A DNA stretch of 7,343 nt from JAAAPF01 sp046541805. GTDB taxonomy: Bacteria; Pseudomonadota; Alphaproteobacteria; Geminicoccales; Geminicoccaceae. The position numbers and the translations under genes are program-made. A model generated the notes under the pieces. The model saw nothing but the letters and a program-made list of their open reading frames with translations. It was not told the origin of the DNA and made no database searches. This document shows positions 1 to 6,732 of the stretch, one piece after another; position 1 is the stretch's first letter; the number at the start of each line of letters is the position of its first letter. The stretch is taken from the NCBI GenBank assembly GCA_046541805.1, contig JBKHCM010000146.1, positions 1 through 7,343 of the forward strand. Reading direction: 5' to 3'.

Positions 1-1
1 C

Positions 2-1519
2 ACCGCCACGAACGGGGCGGCGCCGGAGCCGGAGCGCGAGGGGGCCGGCGCCGAGCCGCGGGCGGCCTCGCCGCGGCCGGAGCTCGGCCCGCTGATCGGC
101 CTCGCCGGCCCCACCCCGGCACCGGACCAGGCGGCGCGGCATCGCCGCACGCTCGAGAGGGCGCTCTTCGCCGACCCGGTGCCGGCCCGCCGCATCGCGC
201 TCGCCCGGTTTCTCCTGGGCCAGGCCCGGCCCTTCGAGACGTTCGCCGTCCTGGATGCGGCCGCGTCGCCGCAAGACGATGCCGACGCGGCGGCACGACT
301 GGAGGCGCTCGAAGCCGTCGCCCACGTGCTCTCGGGCCGGCTCGAGCGCGCCGCGGCGCTGCTGCCGCCGGTCGACGCCGAGGCGACGCGCGAGCTGTGG
401 CTCTGGCACGGCATGCTGGCCGCGGGACGCGAGGACTGGGCGCGCGCGGGCGAAGCCTTCGCCCGTTCGGGCCAGCTCTGGCGGGGCTACCCGCTGCCGC
501 TCAAGCGCCGGATCGCCCGCCGCGCCGCGGCGACGGCGTTGGCGCTCGACGCGCCGCAGGTGGCCCAAACGGTGCTGCGCCAGGTCGAGAGCGACGAGGT
601 CGCGGGTCTCGGCGTCGGCGAGCTCGCGCTGTTGGAGGCGCGCACACTGACCGCCCTGGACGATCCGGCGGCGGCCCGCGAGCGGCTTGTGCGTCTCGAG
701 CGCGACCACGGCGCCGCGGAGATCCGCCACCGCGCCCGGCTCGCCCGGGTCCGCCTCGACCACGCCGCCGGCGAGCTCGACGACGACGACGCGCGCGCGA
801 TCCTCGAGGCCGACGCCGTCGCCTGGACCGGCCGCGACGACGCCGCCGCATTCTGGCGCTTTTTGGCGGAGCGGCGGGCCGCCACCGGCGACGCCCGCGG
901 CGCCTTCGTCGCCTGGCGGCGCGCCGGCGTGGAGTCGCTCGGCGCGTCCCAGCGAGAGCTGATCGACGCCCTCATCGCGGGCGATGCGCCCTTCGAGGAC
1001 GCCCTCGCCGACGCCGTCGTGATCCTCGAACGCCACCTCGAGGGCCTGGCGGAGGGTACCGCGCGCGCCGACCGTCTGCGCCGGCTGGCGGCGCGCGTGG
1101 CCGCGGAGACCGACGCGCTCCACGTCGCCGATCGGCTCTACCGCCGCGCCCTCGACGAGCCGCTGCCGCACGCCGTCGCCGTCGACCTGCGCCTGGAGCT
1201 GGCCGAGCTCCGCCTCGAGCGCCAGCTGCCGCAGGCCGCCCTCGCCGCCCTGGCCCCGCTCGACGACGTCGTCGACGCGCGGATCGCCGCGGTCAGAGCC
1301 GCGGCCGAGGCCGCCCGCGAGGGCCGCGCCCGCACGCCCGCCGCCGAGGCCGTTGCGCTTCCGGCCGAGGAGGCGGCAAGCGCCGGCGACCTCGAGGCCA
1401 CCCTCGAGGCGGTCGAGGAGACGCTCGCCGCGGCCCGCCGCCTACTCGAGGACCCGCCCGCGCGCGGTGCCGGCGGCGACGGCGAAGGAGGCGGTGGCGG
1501 CGACGGCGACGGCTCTTGA
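2..1519 (+). CDS. TPR-like alpha-helical repeat protein, 5'-truncated, function unknown
   Basis: The frame is open from the window edge to TGA at 1517-1519, giving 505 visible residues without a start. A GTG at 179 could start a shorter protein, but the frame continues upstream as a Pro/Ala/Glu-rich linker, so I read this as the C-terminal part of a longer protein. After the linker (visible residues 1-55) nearly everything is Ala/Leu/Arg/Glu/Asp-rich helix. There are TPR-like helix pairs, for example LWLWHGMLAAGREDWARAGE (visible residues about 133-152) and AELRLERQLPQAALAALAPL (about 401-420). The end is a Gly/Asp tail. No catalytic motif or membrane segment is visible. It converges on the flagellar operon. 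A periplasmic or scaffold role in motility (a MotC-like architecture comes to mind) is only a guess. I do not recognise the family. I am confident that it is coding and unsure of its function. Confidence 0.75.
   Translation, partial: TATNGAAPEPEREGAGAEPRAASPRPELGPLIGLAGPTPAPDQAARHRRTLERALFADPVPARRIALARFLLGQARPFETFAVLDAAASPQDDADAAARLEALEAVAHVLSGRLERAAALLPPVDAEATRELWLWHGMLAAGREDWARAGEAFARSGQLWRGYPLPLKRRIARRAAATALALDAPQVAQTVLRQVESDEVAGLGVGELALLEARTLTALDDPAAARERLVRLERDHGAAEIRHRARLARVRLDHAAGELDDDDARAILEADAVAWTGRDDAAAFWRFLAERRAATGDARGAFVAWRRAGVESLGASQRELIDALIAGDAPFEDALADAVVILERHLEGLAEGTARADRLRRLAARVAAETDALHVADRLYRRALDEPLPHAVAVDLRLELAELRLERQLPQAALAALAPLDDVVDARIAAVRAAAEAAREGRARTPAAEAVALPAEEAASAGDLEATLEAVEETLAAARRLLEDPPARGAGGDGEGGGGGDGDGS
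1466..1516 (+). repeat. GGC/GAC triplet-rich tract encoding a Gly/Asp tail
   Basis: The last 17 codons of the TPR-like gene are almost all GGN and GAC/GAA, encoding GAGGDGEGGGGGDGDGS. This low-complexity triplet tract could change length by slippage. The tail is probably disordered and is a weak basis for homology. Confidence 0.6.
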
Positions 1520-1536
1520 GGGCCGGCCGAGCGGTC

Positions 1537-1566
1537 GCCGGCTGGCTGCGCTCAGCCGGCGCTGAG
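1537..1566. terminator. Overlapping hairpins between convergent genes, possible bidirectional terminator
   Basis: Two perfect inverted repeats share one arm. GCCGGCTG (1537-1544) pairs with CAGCCGGC (1553-1560) around an 8-nt loop. CTCAGC (1551-1556) pairs with GCTGAG (1561-1566) around CGGC. They exclude each other because both use CAGC at 1553-1556. They lie at the fliW stop codon and just past the stop of the convergent gene, where a shared terminator would be expected. Neither side has a T-tract, so canonical intrinsic termination is uncertain. Confidence 0.35.
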
Positions 1567-2010
1567 GGGCTCGCGGAACGGGTAGGCGGGGTTCGCCAGC
1601 ACCATCTGGACGGCGACGCGGCGGGCGACGTCGACGAAGATCGGCGCGCGCAGGTTGACCCGCGCCGTCGCGCCGGAGCCCCGCGGCGGCAAGGTCAGCA
1701 CGCAGAGGACGAGGAGGTCCGCGGCGGGGATCTCGAGCGCGACGCGGGCGTCCTCGATGTCGCGGGCCGCGACCCGCGGCCCCAGGCTCGCCAGCGGGAC
1801 GACGACGAGATCGACGGCGTCGCCGTCGAGGCCGTGCAGGAGCTGAAACGCCGCCTCCGCGCCGGGCAGGCGCGCGATCAAAAAGCGGCGTTGGCCGGGA
1901 AAGCCGGGCAGGCCGTGGGGGAAGTCGAGCACGGCATCCTCGCGGTAGGCGACGGTGCCGAACCGGGTGGTCGCGATCGGCGCGTCGGCGGCGACGGCGG
2001 CAGCGGTCAT
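1552..2010 (-). CDS. fliW: Flagellar assembly factor FliW
   Basis: This 152-residue cytoplasmic protein has the length and motif order of FliW. An opening RFGTVAYREDAVLDFPHGLPGF (two pieces: RFGTVAYRED at about 16-25, then VLDFPHGLPGF at 27-37) is the family signature. VNLRAPIFVD follows at 118-127, and a Y-P-F-R ending at 143-146. In Bacillus and Campylobacter, FliW binds flagellin and allosterically inhibits CsrA, linking flagellin synthesis to secretion. The usual LQS-type segment is altered here to LLHGLD (57-62). It is the last gene of the operon, 23 bp after flgL, with GGGAGG (2017-2022 on +) 6 nt before ATG. No csrA is present in the window, so its partner must lie elsewhere if it exists. 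The family call is firm; partner and mechanism are carried over from other bacteria. Confidence 0.9.
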   Translation of the reverse strand: MTAAAVAADAPIATTRFGTVAYREDAVLDFPHGLPGFPGQRRFLIARLPGAEAAFQLLHGLDGDAVDLVVVPLASLGPRVAARDIEDARVALEIPAADLLVLCVLTLPPRGSGATARVNLRAPIFVDVARRVAVQMVLANPAYPFREPLSAG

Positions 2011-2033
2011 CTCCGGCCTCCCGGCGCCACGGC

Positions 2034-2930
2034 TCAGCGCAGGTAGTCGCTGAGGCTCAGCCGGCTGAGCCGGCTCGTGATCGCGTAGCTCGCCTCGAGC
2101 GAGACCTGATCTTGGGCGATCTTGGCCATCGTCGCCGGCACATCGGTGTCGACGATGCTGCTCACGGTGTCCTTGAGGTAGAGGGCGGTGCCCTCCAGCG
2201 AAGCGCGGGTGCTCTCGACGCGGGAGGTGACCGTGGCGAGCGCACCGCGCTCGGCGATGACGCCGTCGAGGGCGGTGTCGGCGAGGTTCGCCGCCTGGCG
2301 GAGCTGGTCGTCGTCGTCGGCGGTGTGGCCGGCGACGGCGAGCTTGAGGCCTTCGAGCAGCTCGCGAAACCCGCCGGCGTCGGCGGTCACGCCGTAGGTC
2401 GCCTCGGCGTCGACGTCGATGCGGGCGCGAAGCGGGATGTCGTCGCCGTTGTAGTAGCTCGCGTCCGCGGGATCGCCCATCGCCGCTGGATCCACCGGCG
2501 GCGTGTCGGTCCTGGAACCGGCGAAGGCGTAGCGGCCGTCGACCTTGAGGTTGAGGGCGTTGACGACGCGGTCGATCATGCCCTCCGCCTCGAGGTCCAG
2601 CTTCACGGCGTCGCCGGAGGCCTCGTTGCGGCGCGCCATCAGCACCTGGCGAAACTCCTGGGCGACGTCCTCGATGGTGGCGAGCGCGCCGTCCATCAGG
2701 TTGAGCTCGTTGGTGAGCCGGCCGTTCTGCTCGGCGAACGTCTCCGTCCGCTTGAGCGCGGTCTCGGTGCGCATCAGCGTACCGCTGTCGGCGCCGAGCT
2801 CGGCGTAGCTGTGCGCCGCCTTGCCGGTCGAGACCTGCAGATGGGCGGCGCGCACGCGGCTCTGCACGTCCTGGATATTGCCCGTGGTGCGGTTGAAGTG
2901 GGCGAGATCGCCGGTGCGGATGGTGCTCAT
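2034..2930 (-). CDS. flgL: Flagellar hook-associated protein 3, FlgL
   Basis: This is a 298-residue flagellin-like protein that would form the second hook-filament junction layer outside the cell. The N-terminal coiled-coil half contains RVRAAHLQVSTGKAAHSYAE (25-44) and a heptad-rich helix through about residue 130. GRYAFAGSRTDTPPV (132-146) and YYNGDD (159-164) match the FlgL-specific stretch that separates it from true flagellin. The C-terminal helix ends in ITSRLSRLSLSDYLR (284-298), the typical junction-protein terminus. A small beta-rich centre (about 140-190) gives the compact size usual for alphaproteobacterial FlgL. It lies 10 bp after flgK, with a strong ribosome site overlapping the flgK stop codon. 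FlgN, encoded two genes upstream, is its expected export chaperone. The start is well supported. Confidence 0.93.
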   Translation of the reverse strand: MSTIRTGDLAHFNRTTGNIQDVQSRVRAAHLQVSTGKAAHSYAELGADSGTLMRTETALKRTETFAEQNGRLTNELNLMDGALATIEDVAQEFRQVLMARRNEASGDAVKLDLEAEGMIDRVVNALNLKVDGRYAFAGSRTDTPPVDPAAMGDPADASYYNGDDIPLRARIDVDAEATYGVTADAGGFRELLEGLKLAVAGHTADDDDQLRQAANLADTALDGVIAERGALATVTSRVESTRASLEGTALYLKDTVSSIVDTDVPATMAKIAQDQVSLEASYAITSRLSRLSLSDYLR

Positions 2931-2937
2931 CGCGGCA

Positions 2938-2943
2938 CTCCTA
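2938..2943 (-). promoter_or_regulatory. flgL ribosome binding site built from the flgK stop codon
   Basis: On the - strand the flgK stop TAG is the first half of TAGGAG, followed by 7 nt and the flgL ATG (2930). A ribosome terminating on flgK sits directly on the flgL ribosome site, so re-initiation and matched FlgK/FlgL output are likely. The arrangement is read directly; coupling is inferred. Confidence 0.75.
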
Positions 2944-4863
2944 GCGCTTCGCGTTCAAGAGGTCCTGCAGCATCTCGTCCGCCACGGTGAGCAACCGCGC
3001 CGAAGTCGCATAGGCCTGCTGCAGCTGGATAAGGTGGGCCATCTCCTCGTCGAGATTGACGCCCGAAATGCCGGCCTTCTGGAAGCCGAGCTCCTCGGCG
3101 AGCACCTCGTCGTTCTCGGCCGTGCGTTCGGCGTTGGCGGCCCGCGTCGCCTGCACGCTGGTGACGTCGCCCAGATACTCGCGCGCGCTCACCGTCGCGT
3201 CCGGCAGCCCGCCGCGCCCGACCGTGTCCATGCGCCGGTCGAGCGCCGCCGCCAGCTCGCCGAGCCCGCGGGCGTCGCCGACGCCACCGAGCGTCCCGCT
3301 GGGCGGCGGGCCGGCGTCGACATCGAGCTTCGCGCTCGCGATGCGCTGCGGATCGGCGACGATGTCCGATCGGACGGCCAGCTTGGTCGGATCCCGTTCT
3401 GCCGGGGACGTAAAGTTGTTGAAACCCAGAAAGTGCGACAGGCCGTATTCGAGGTTATGGCCGTGCCCATCGTCCTGACTGATCTTACCATCACCGTCCG
3501 CTATCGCCAGTGCGTATTCCGGATCGGTGCTTTTCAGTGTAAAATTGGGATCAGTCGTCACGTCAGCATCGATCGGGGCGGTGCCGAAAGCGTCGTTGAT
3601 CTTGTGCGCCAACGCTTCCGAGAAGTGCTCATGCCAATTTGTGCTATCTCCCAAGTTATTCTTCGCGTGATCGCGGACGTCGGCGAGATCGATGGCCACC
3701 GTGGTCTGTGATGTCGGATCGGCAATTTCGTAGAGGCTGATATAGGCCTTGCCCGACACCGAATCCGATGAATTGTTGGGCCAAAGCGCCTCGCCTTTCC
3801 GAGCGCCGATCAGTTCCGAGATCGGTGCGTTCGTGGCGTTCGCCCCGTTGTGCGCCGCGTTGAGCTGGTGGCGGAGCATGCCGCCGAACTCGCGCAGCTG
3901 ATCGTCGAGCTCGGGCAACATCCGGTCGCGCACCTCCAAAAGGCCGCCGAGCTCGCCGCCCCGCACGGTGGGGCTGATGTTGTCGGCCGGGTCGGCGGCC
4001 TCGGCGCGCACACCGCCGCCCACCATCACCTCCCCGCTCACGCCCGGCAGCGGATCGCCGGTGTCCGGGTCGAGCTGATCCTCGGTGAAGATGTCGATCT
4101 TGTCCATCGGGGCGTCGCGGTTCATCTGCGCCGCCGGCGCGTAGCGCAGCACGCGCGGCTCGTACTCCAACAGCGCCTGGCCGCCTTCGGTGAAGATCGC
4201 GATGCGGTTGTCGTCGTGGGTGTAGGTGTGGACGTCGAGCTTGTGGCTCAGCTCCTCCACCAGGCGGTCGCGCTGATCCAACAGCTCGGCGTCGTCGCGC
4301 GAGCGGACGATGTCGTTGTTGAGGTCGTCGATGGCCTTGAGCGCGGTGTTGACCTCGCCGACGAGCGCGGCGATGCGCTGGTCGGCGTCACGCCTCAGGG
4401 TCTGGACCTGATCGGCCGCGCCCGCGAGCCCGTTGAAGGCGTCCTGGGCCGCCCCCACCACCGCGGCGCGGCGCGCCCCGTCCTCGGGCTTGGTGGCGGC
4501 GGCCTCGAGCTTGGTGGCGAGCTCGTCGAAGACCGATGCGAGCCCGGTGGCATCCTCGCTCGGATTGCCGAAGACGAGGCCCTGCACGTCCTGGGCGTAG
4601 GCGTGGACCGTTTGGCTCTTGCCGACCTTGCCCTCCTGCAGGCGGACCTGACGCTCGAGGAAGCGGTCGGCATCGCGCTGGATCTCGACCTCGGCGACGC
4701 CGGCGCCGCGCCCGCCCAACACTCGGGCCTCCTGGACGATGCGCTTGCGCGAATAGCCCTCGGTGTTGACGTTGGCGACGTTGTTCGAGGTCGTCGCCAG
4801 CGAATCCTGGGCGAGCTGAAGGCCGCTCACCGCGATCCGCAGGCTGTCGGTGATCCCGCTCAT
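2941..4863 (-). CDS. flgK: Flagellar hook-associated protein 1, FlgK
   Basis: This 640-residue extracellular junction protein is the first layer on the hook tip. The N-terminus has the rod/hook-family motif AVSGLQLAQDSLATTSNNVA (11-30) followed by NVNTEGYSRK (31-40). A long coiled-coil region (about 75-215) includes LLDQRDRLVEELS (194-206), the usual FlgK LLDqRD motif. The C-terminal helix GISGVNLDEEMAHLIQLQQA (598-617), then YATSARLLTVADEML, is diagnostic. The middle (about 340-500) is an outer domain of distinctly lower GC, although it keeps LSHFLGFNNF (475-484), which resembles the GLNDFF-like motif I recall in alphaproteobacterial FlgK. It starts 1 bp after the flgN stop (TGA-G-ATG) with no strong Shine-Dalgarno sequence, suggesting coupling to its chaperone gene. 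The identification is secure. Confidence 0.96.
   Translation of the reverse strand: MSGITDSLRIAVSGLQLAQDSLATTSNNVANVNTEGYSRKRIVQEARVLGGRGAGVAEVEIQRDADRFLERQVRLQEGKVGKSQTVHAYAQDVQGLVFGNPSEDATGLASVFDELATKLEAAATKPEDGARRAAVVGAAQDAFNGLAGAADQVQTLRRDADQRIAALVGEVNTALKAIDDLNNDIVRSRDDAELLDQRDRLVEELSHKLDVHTYTHDDNRIAIFTEGGQALLEYEPRVLRYAPAAQMNRDAPMDKIDIFTEDQLDPDTGDPLPGVSGEVMVGGGVRAEAADPADNISPTVRGGELGGLLEVRDRMLPELDDQLREFGGMLRHQLNAAHNGANATNAPISELIGARKGEALWPNNSSDSVSGKAYISLYEIADPTSQTTVAIDLADVRDHAKNNLGDSTNWHEHFSEALAHKINDAFGTAPIDADVTTDPNFTLKSTDPEYALAIADGDGKISQDDGHGHNLEYGLSHFLGFNNFTSPAERDPTKLAVRSDIVADPQRIASAKLDVDAGPPPSGTLGGVGDARGLGELAAALDRRMDTVGRGGLPDATVSAREYLGDVTSVQATRAANAERTAENDEVLAEELGFQKAGISGVNLDEEMAHLIQLQQAYATSARLLTVADEMLQDLLNAKR
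3361..3840. other. Low-GC segment inside flgK (outer-domain region)
   Basis: Counting bases line by line gives 271 G+C in 480 (about 56%), with one 60-base line at 48%. Flanking coding lines give 83% (3241-3300) and 73% (3841-3900). It encodes FlgK residues about 342-501, rich in Asn, Asp, Ser, Thr and His, and codons often end in A or T. This fits a replaced or recombined surface domain, or relaxed codon selection in a fast-changing exposed region. The reading frame is intact. Confidence 0.8.
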
Positions 4864-4864
4864 C

Positions 4865-5287
4865 TCAGCACGTCCGGTTCAAGGCGAAGGGCACGATGTC
4901 GCCGCCACCCTGATGGCGGCCGTCCTGCGGCCCGTAGCCGTGGCTGTCGGCGAGGCTGGAGCGGATCAAGGCGAGCGCGCGCTCGACCACCGTCTGCGCC
5001 GCCTCCAGGGCCCGGGTGTTGCGGTGCGCCGCCGCGCGGAAGGCTCGGGTCGCCTCTTCCAGCTCCGCGCGGATCTCGCCGTGCACCGCCCCCAGGATCT
5101 CGGGCCGGCGCCGGATCTCGGCGAGCTCGGCCTCGTAGATGTCGACGAGCGATTGCTTCTCCGCCTGCAGCTCGCCGAGCTCGGCGAGCTGGACACGCCG
5201 GAGCACCTGGGTCTCGGCGTCCATGACCTGGGTGAGCTGACGGGTCAGCGTCATCACGATCGTCACCTTGTCGACCGGCGGGGTCAT
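4865..5287 (-). CDS. flgN: FlgN-type flagellar export chaperone
   Basis: This 140-residue, almost wholly helical, charged protein has its heptad core at about residues 13-115 (for example RRVQLAELGELQAEKQSLVD, 30-49), as expected for FlgN, the cytoplasmic chaperone that keeps FlgK and FlgL export-competent. The tail ends PFALNRTC, resembling the short C-terminal motif of alphaproteobacterial FlgN-like proteins. Sequence similarity in this family is low, so position matters: it directly precedes flgK and flgL. I choose ATG at 5287, which shares its A with the preceding stop (TGATG) and lies 8 nt from AGGAG. A GTG three bases upstream (5290) would add one residue with a shorter 5-nt spacing. 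The call rests on fold and context more than on signature residues. Confidence 0.78.
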   Translation of the reverse strand: MTPPVDKVTIVMTLTRQLTQVMDAETQVLRRVQLAELGELQAEKQSLVDIYEAELAEIRRRPEILGAVHGEIRAELEEATRAFRAAAHRNTRALEAAQTVVERALALIRSSLADSHGYGPQDGRHQGGGDIVPFALNRTC

Positions 5288-5300
5288 CACGCGGTCTCCT
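5285..5300 (-). promoter_or_regulatory. AGGAG ribosome site and TGATG junction for flgN
   Basis: AGGAG (CTCCT at 5296-5300 on +) is followed by 8 nt and then the ATG at 5287-5285. The stop codon of the rod-binding gene (5289-5287) shares one base with that ATG. This supports ATG over the GTG at 5290 and points to translational coupling. Confidence 0.6.
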
Positions 5301-5586
5301 GCAGCTTCAACAGCTCGCCCATGATGTGGTCGGCGACGCCGATGCCGCCGGCGCGGCTGATCAGCTTGGCCTGCTCGCTGGCGAGCAGGCTGCCGAACTC
5401 GCTGTCGGGGCCGCCGAGCGGGCTGTCCTCGGAGAGGCCCTCGCGCATCGCGCTCAACATCTGTTGCAGGAAAACCGCTTCGAAATCGTTAGCGACGGCC
5501 TGCGCGCGCCCGCTGTTGCCACCTTGGGGTACGCTCGCGCCGAGGCCGCCGAGCGTCGCCGTCACGCCGTGCGGCTGATTGACCAT
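5287..5586 (-). CDS. flgJ: Rod-binding protein, FlgJ N-domain type (CheL-like)
   Basis: This 99-residue protein consists only of the FlgJ rod-binding/capping domain. After a Gly-rich N-terminus comes AVANDFEAVFLQQMLSAMRE (30-49), the hallmark helix. FGSLLASEQAKLISRAGGIG (64-83) follows, then VADHIMGELL (84-93). In enterobacteria the family is about 300 residues, with a C-terminal peptidoglycan hydrolase used to open the wall for the rod. Here that domain is absent, as in the alphaproteobacterial form called CheL in Caulobacter, so a separate lytic enzyme is presumably needed. It begins inside the flgI stop (TGATG) with GGAG 8 nt upstream (5595-5598 on +) and ends inside the flgN start. Domain identity is clear; flgJ versus cheL is a naming choice. 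Confidence 0.88.
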   Translation of the reverse strand: MVNQPHGVTATLGGLGASVPQGGNSGRAQAVANDFEAVFLQQMLSAMREGLSEDSPLGGPDSEFGSLLASEQAKLISRAGGIGVADHIMGELLKLQETA

Positions 5587-6719
5587 CAGATGATCTCCAG
5601 CTCGGCCTGCAAGGCACCCGCGGCGCGGATCGACTGCAGGATCGAGATCAGGTCGCGCGGGCCGACGCCCAGCGCGTTGAGCCCGCCGACGAGGTCGTCG
5701 AGCGTGACCGCCTCGCGCATGACCACCATGCGGCTATCGGTCTCCTCGTCGACTTCGACGCGGGTGCGCGGCACCGCCACCGTCTGGCCGTCGCCGAAGG
5801 CGTTGGGCTGGCTGACGAGCGGGCTCTCGGTGACCCGCACCGTGAGGTTGCCCTGGGCGACGGCGACCTCGCTGATGCGCACGTCCTGGCCCATGACGAT
5901 GATGCCGTTGCTCTCGTCGACGACGACCCGCGCCGGCTGGTCGGGCTCGACGCGGAGCTGCTCGATCTGCGTCAAGAACGCCGCCGTCCCGCCGCCGCGC
6001 CGCGGCACGGCGATGTCGACGGTCCCGGGGTCCAGCGCGCGCGCGACGCGCTCGCCGATCGCGGCGTTGATGGCCTCCGCCACCCGTGCCGAGGTGGTGA
6101 GGTCGGGGTTGCGCAGGCTCAAGCGGACCTCGTCGAGCTCGTCGAGCTCGAAGTCGACCTCGCGCTCGATGATCGCGCCCGACGGGACGCGCGCCTGGGT
6201 CGGGGTGTTGCGGGTCACCGTCTCGGCCTCGCCGCCGGCCTCGAAACCCCCGGTGGCGAGCTGGCCCTGGGCGACGGCGTAGACCTCGCCGTCGGCGCCC
6301 ATGAGCGGGGTGACGAGCAGCGTGCCGCCCTCGAGCGAGCCGGCGTCGCCCATCGCCGAGACGCTGACGTCCATCCGCGAGCCCTGCCGCGCGAAGGCCG
6401 GCAGCGTGGCCGTCACCATGACGGCGGCGACGTTGTTCGTCTCGAGGTCCGTGCCGCGGGTGTTGACGCCCAGGCGCTCGAGCATCGACACGAGGCTGCT
6501 CTCGGTGAAGCCCGAGTTGCGCAAGTTGTCGCCGCTGCCGTTGAGCCCGACGACGATGCCGTAGCCGACCAGCATGTTGTCGCGGATGCCCTCGAAGTCG
6601 GCGATGTCCTTGATGCGGGCCTCGACCGCGCCGGCACCCCCGGCGGGACCGGCGGCGAGCGCGCAAGCGACGAGCACGGCATGCAGACGACGGCGGGCGA
6701 GGCTGATGACGGCGCGCAA
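5586..6719 (-). CDS. flgI: Flagellar P-ring protein FlgI
   Basis: This 377-residue periplasmic protein forms the P-ring bushing around the rod in the peptidoglycan layer. It has a Sec signal peptide: basic ARRRLH (8-13), hydrophobic AVLVACALAAG (14-24) and a likely AGA/VEA cleavage after residue 31. The mature part opens ARIKDIADFEGIRDNML (34-50), then VGYGIVVGLNGSGD (51-64). ARQGSRMDVSVSAMGDAGSL (110-129) and GGTLLVTPLMGADGEVYAVA (131-150) are strongly conserved family blocks, and the protein ends ALQAELEII as full-length FlgI does. The mature protein has no cysteine, so it cannot form the disulfide known in the Salmonella protein. I choose TTG at 6719 because GGGAG lies 8 nt upstream and the predicted sigma-54 transcript starts near 6741. 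GTG at 6734 would add five residues. The longer open frame to 7256 is an antisense extension through fliX. Confidence 0.95.
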   Translation of the reverse strand: MRAVISLARRRLHAVLVACALAAGPAGGAGAVEARIKDIADFEGIRDNMLVGYGIVVGLNGSGDNLRNSGFTESSLVSMLERLGVNTRGTDLETNNVAAVMVTATLPAFARQGSRMDVSVSAMGDAGSLEGGTLLVTPLMGADGEVYAVAQGQLATGGFEAGGEAETVTRNTPTQARVPSGAIIEREVDFELDELDEVRLSLRNPDLTTSARVAEAINAAIGERVARALDPGTVDIAVPRRGGGTAAFLTQIEQLRVEPDQPARVVVDESNGIIVMGQDVRISEVAVAQGNLTVRVTESPLVSQPNAFGDGQTVAVPRTRVEVDEETDSRMVVMREAVTLDDLVGGLNALGVGPRDLISILQSIRAAGALQAELEII

Positions 6720-6727
6720 GGCGTTCG

Positions 6728-6732
6728 CTCCC
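6728..6732 (-). promoter_or_regulatory. GGGAG ribosome site that decides the flgI start (TTG)
   Basis: CTCCC on + reads GGGAG on -, 8 nt before TTG at 6719-6717. The rival GTG (6734) would have to use the G-run at 6742-6746, at or upstream of the predicted transcription start, and so would be nearly leaderless. Confidence 0.55.

Noticed and set aside
1521..1528. GGCCGGCC palindrome after the TPR-like gene
   Set aside because: An 8-bp palindrome of this kind is expected often at this GC content, and no partner or conserved context is visible.
397..2046. 549-residue + strand open frame
   Set aside because: It is overwhelmingly Arg/Gly/Pro/Ala, typical of a shifted frame in GC-rich DNA, and overlaps the TPR-like gene and fliW, which have sensible protein composition.
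2112..3711. Two long + strand open frames opposite flgL and flgK (2112-2990 and 2821-3711)
   Set aside because: They are antisense shadows of recognised flagellar genes; the Val/Leu/Gly/Arg bias is what the complementary strand of such codons gives.
3361..3840. Insertion sequence or other mobile element in flgK
   Set aside because: There are no terminal inverted repeats, target duplication or transposase frame, and the FlgK frame runs through the segment uninterrupted.
3850..5226. 458-residue + strand open frame opposite flgK and flgN
   Set aside because: Its residues mirror the antisense codons of flgK, it has no recognisable motif, and it overlaps two well-supported genes.
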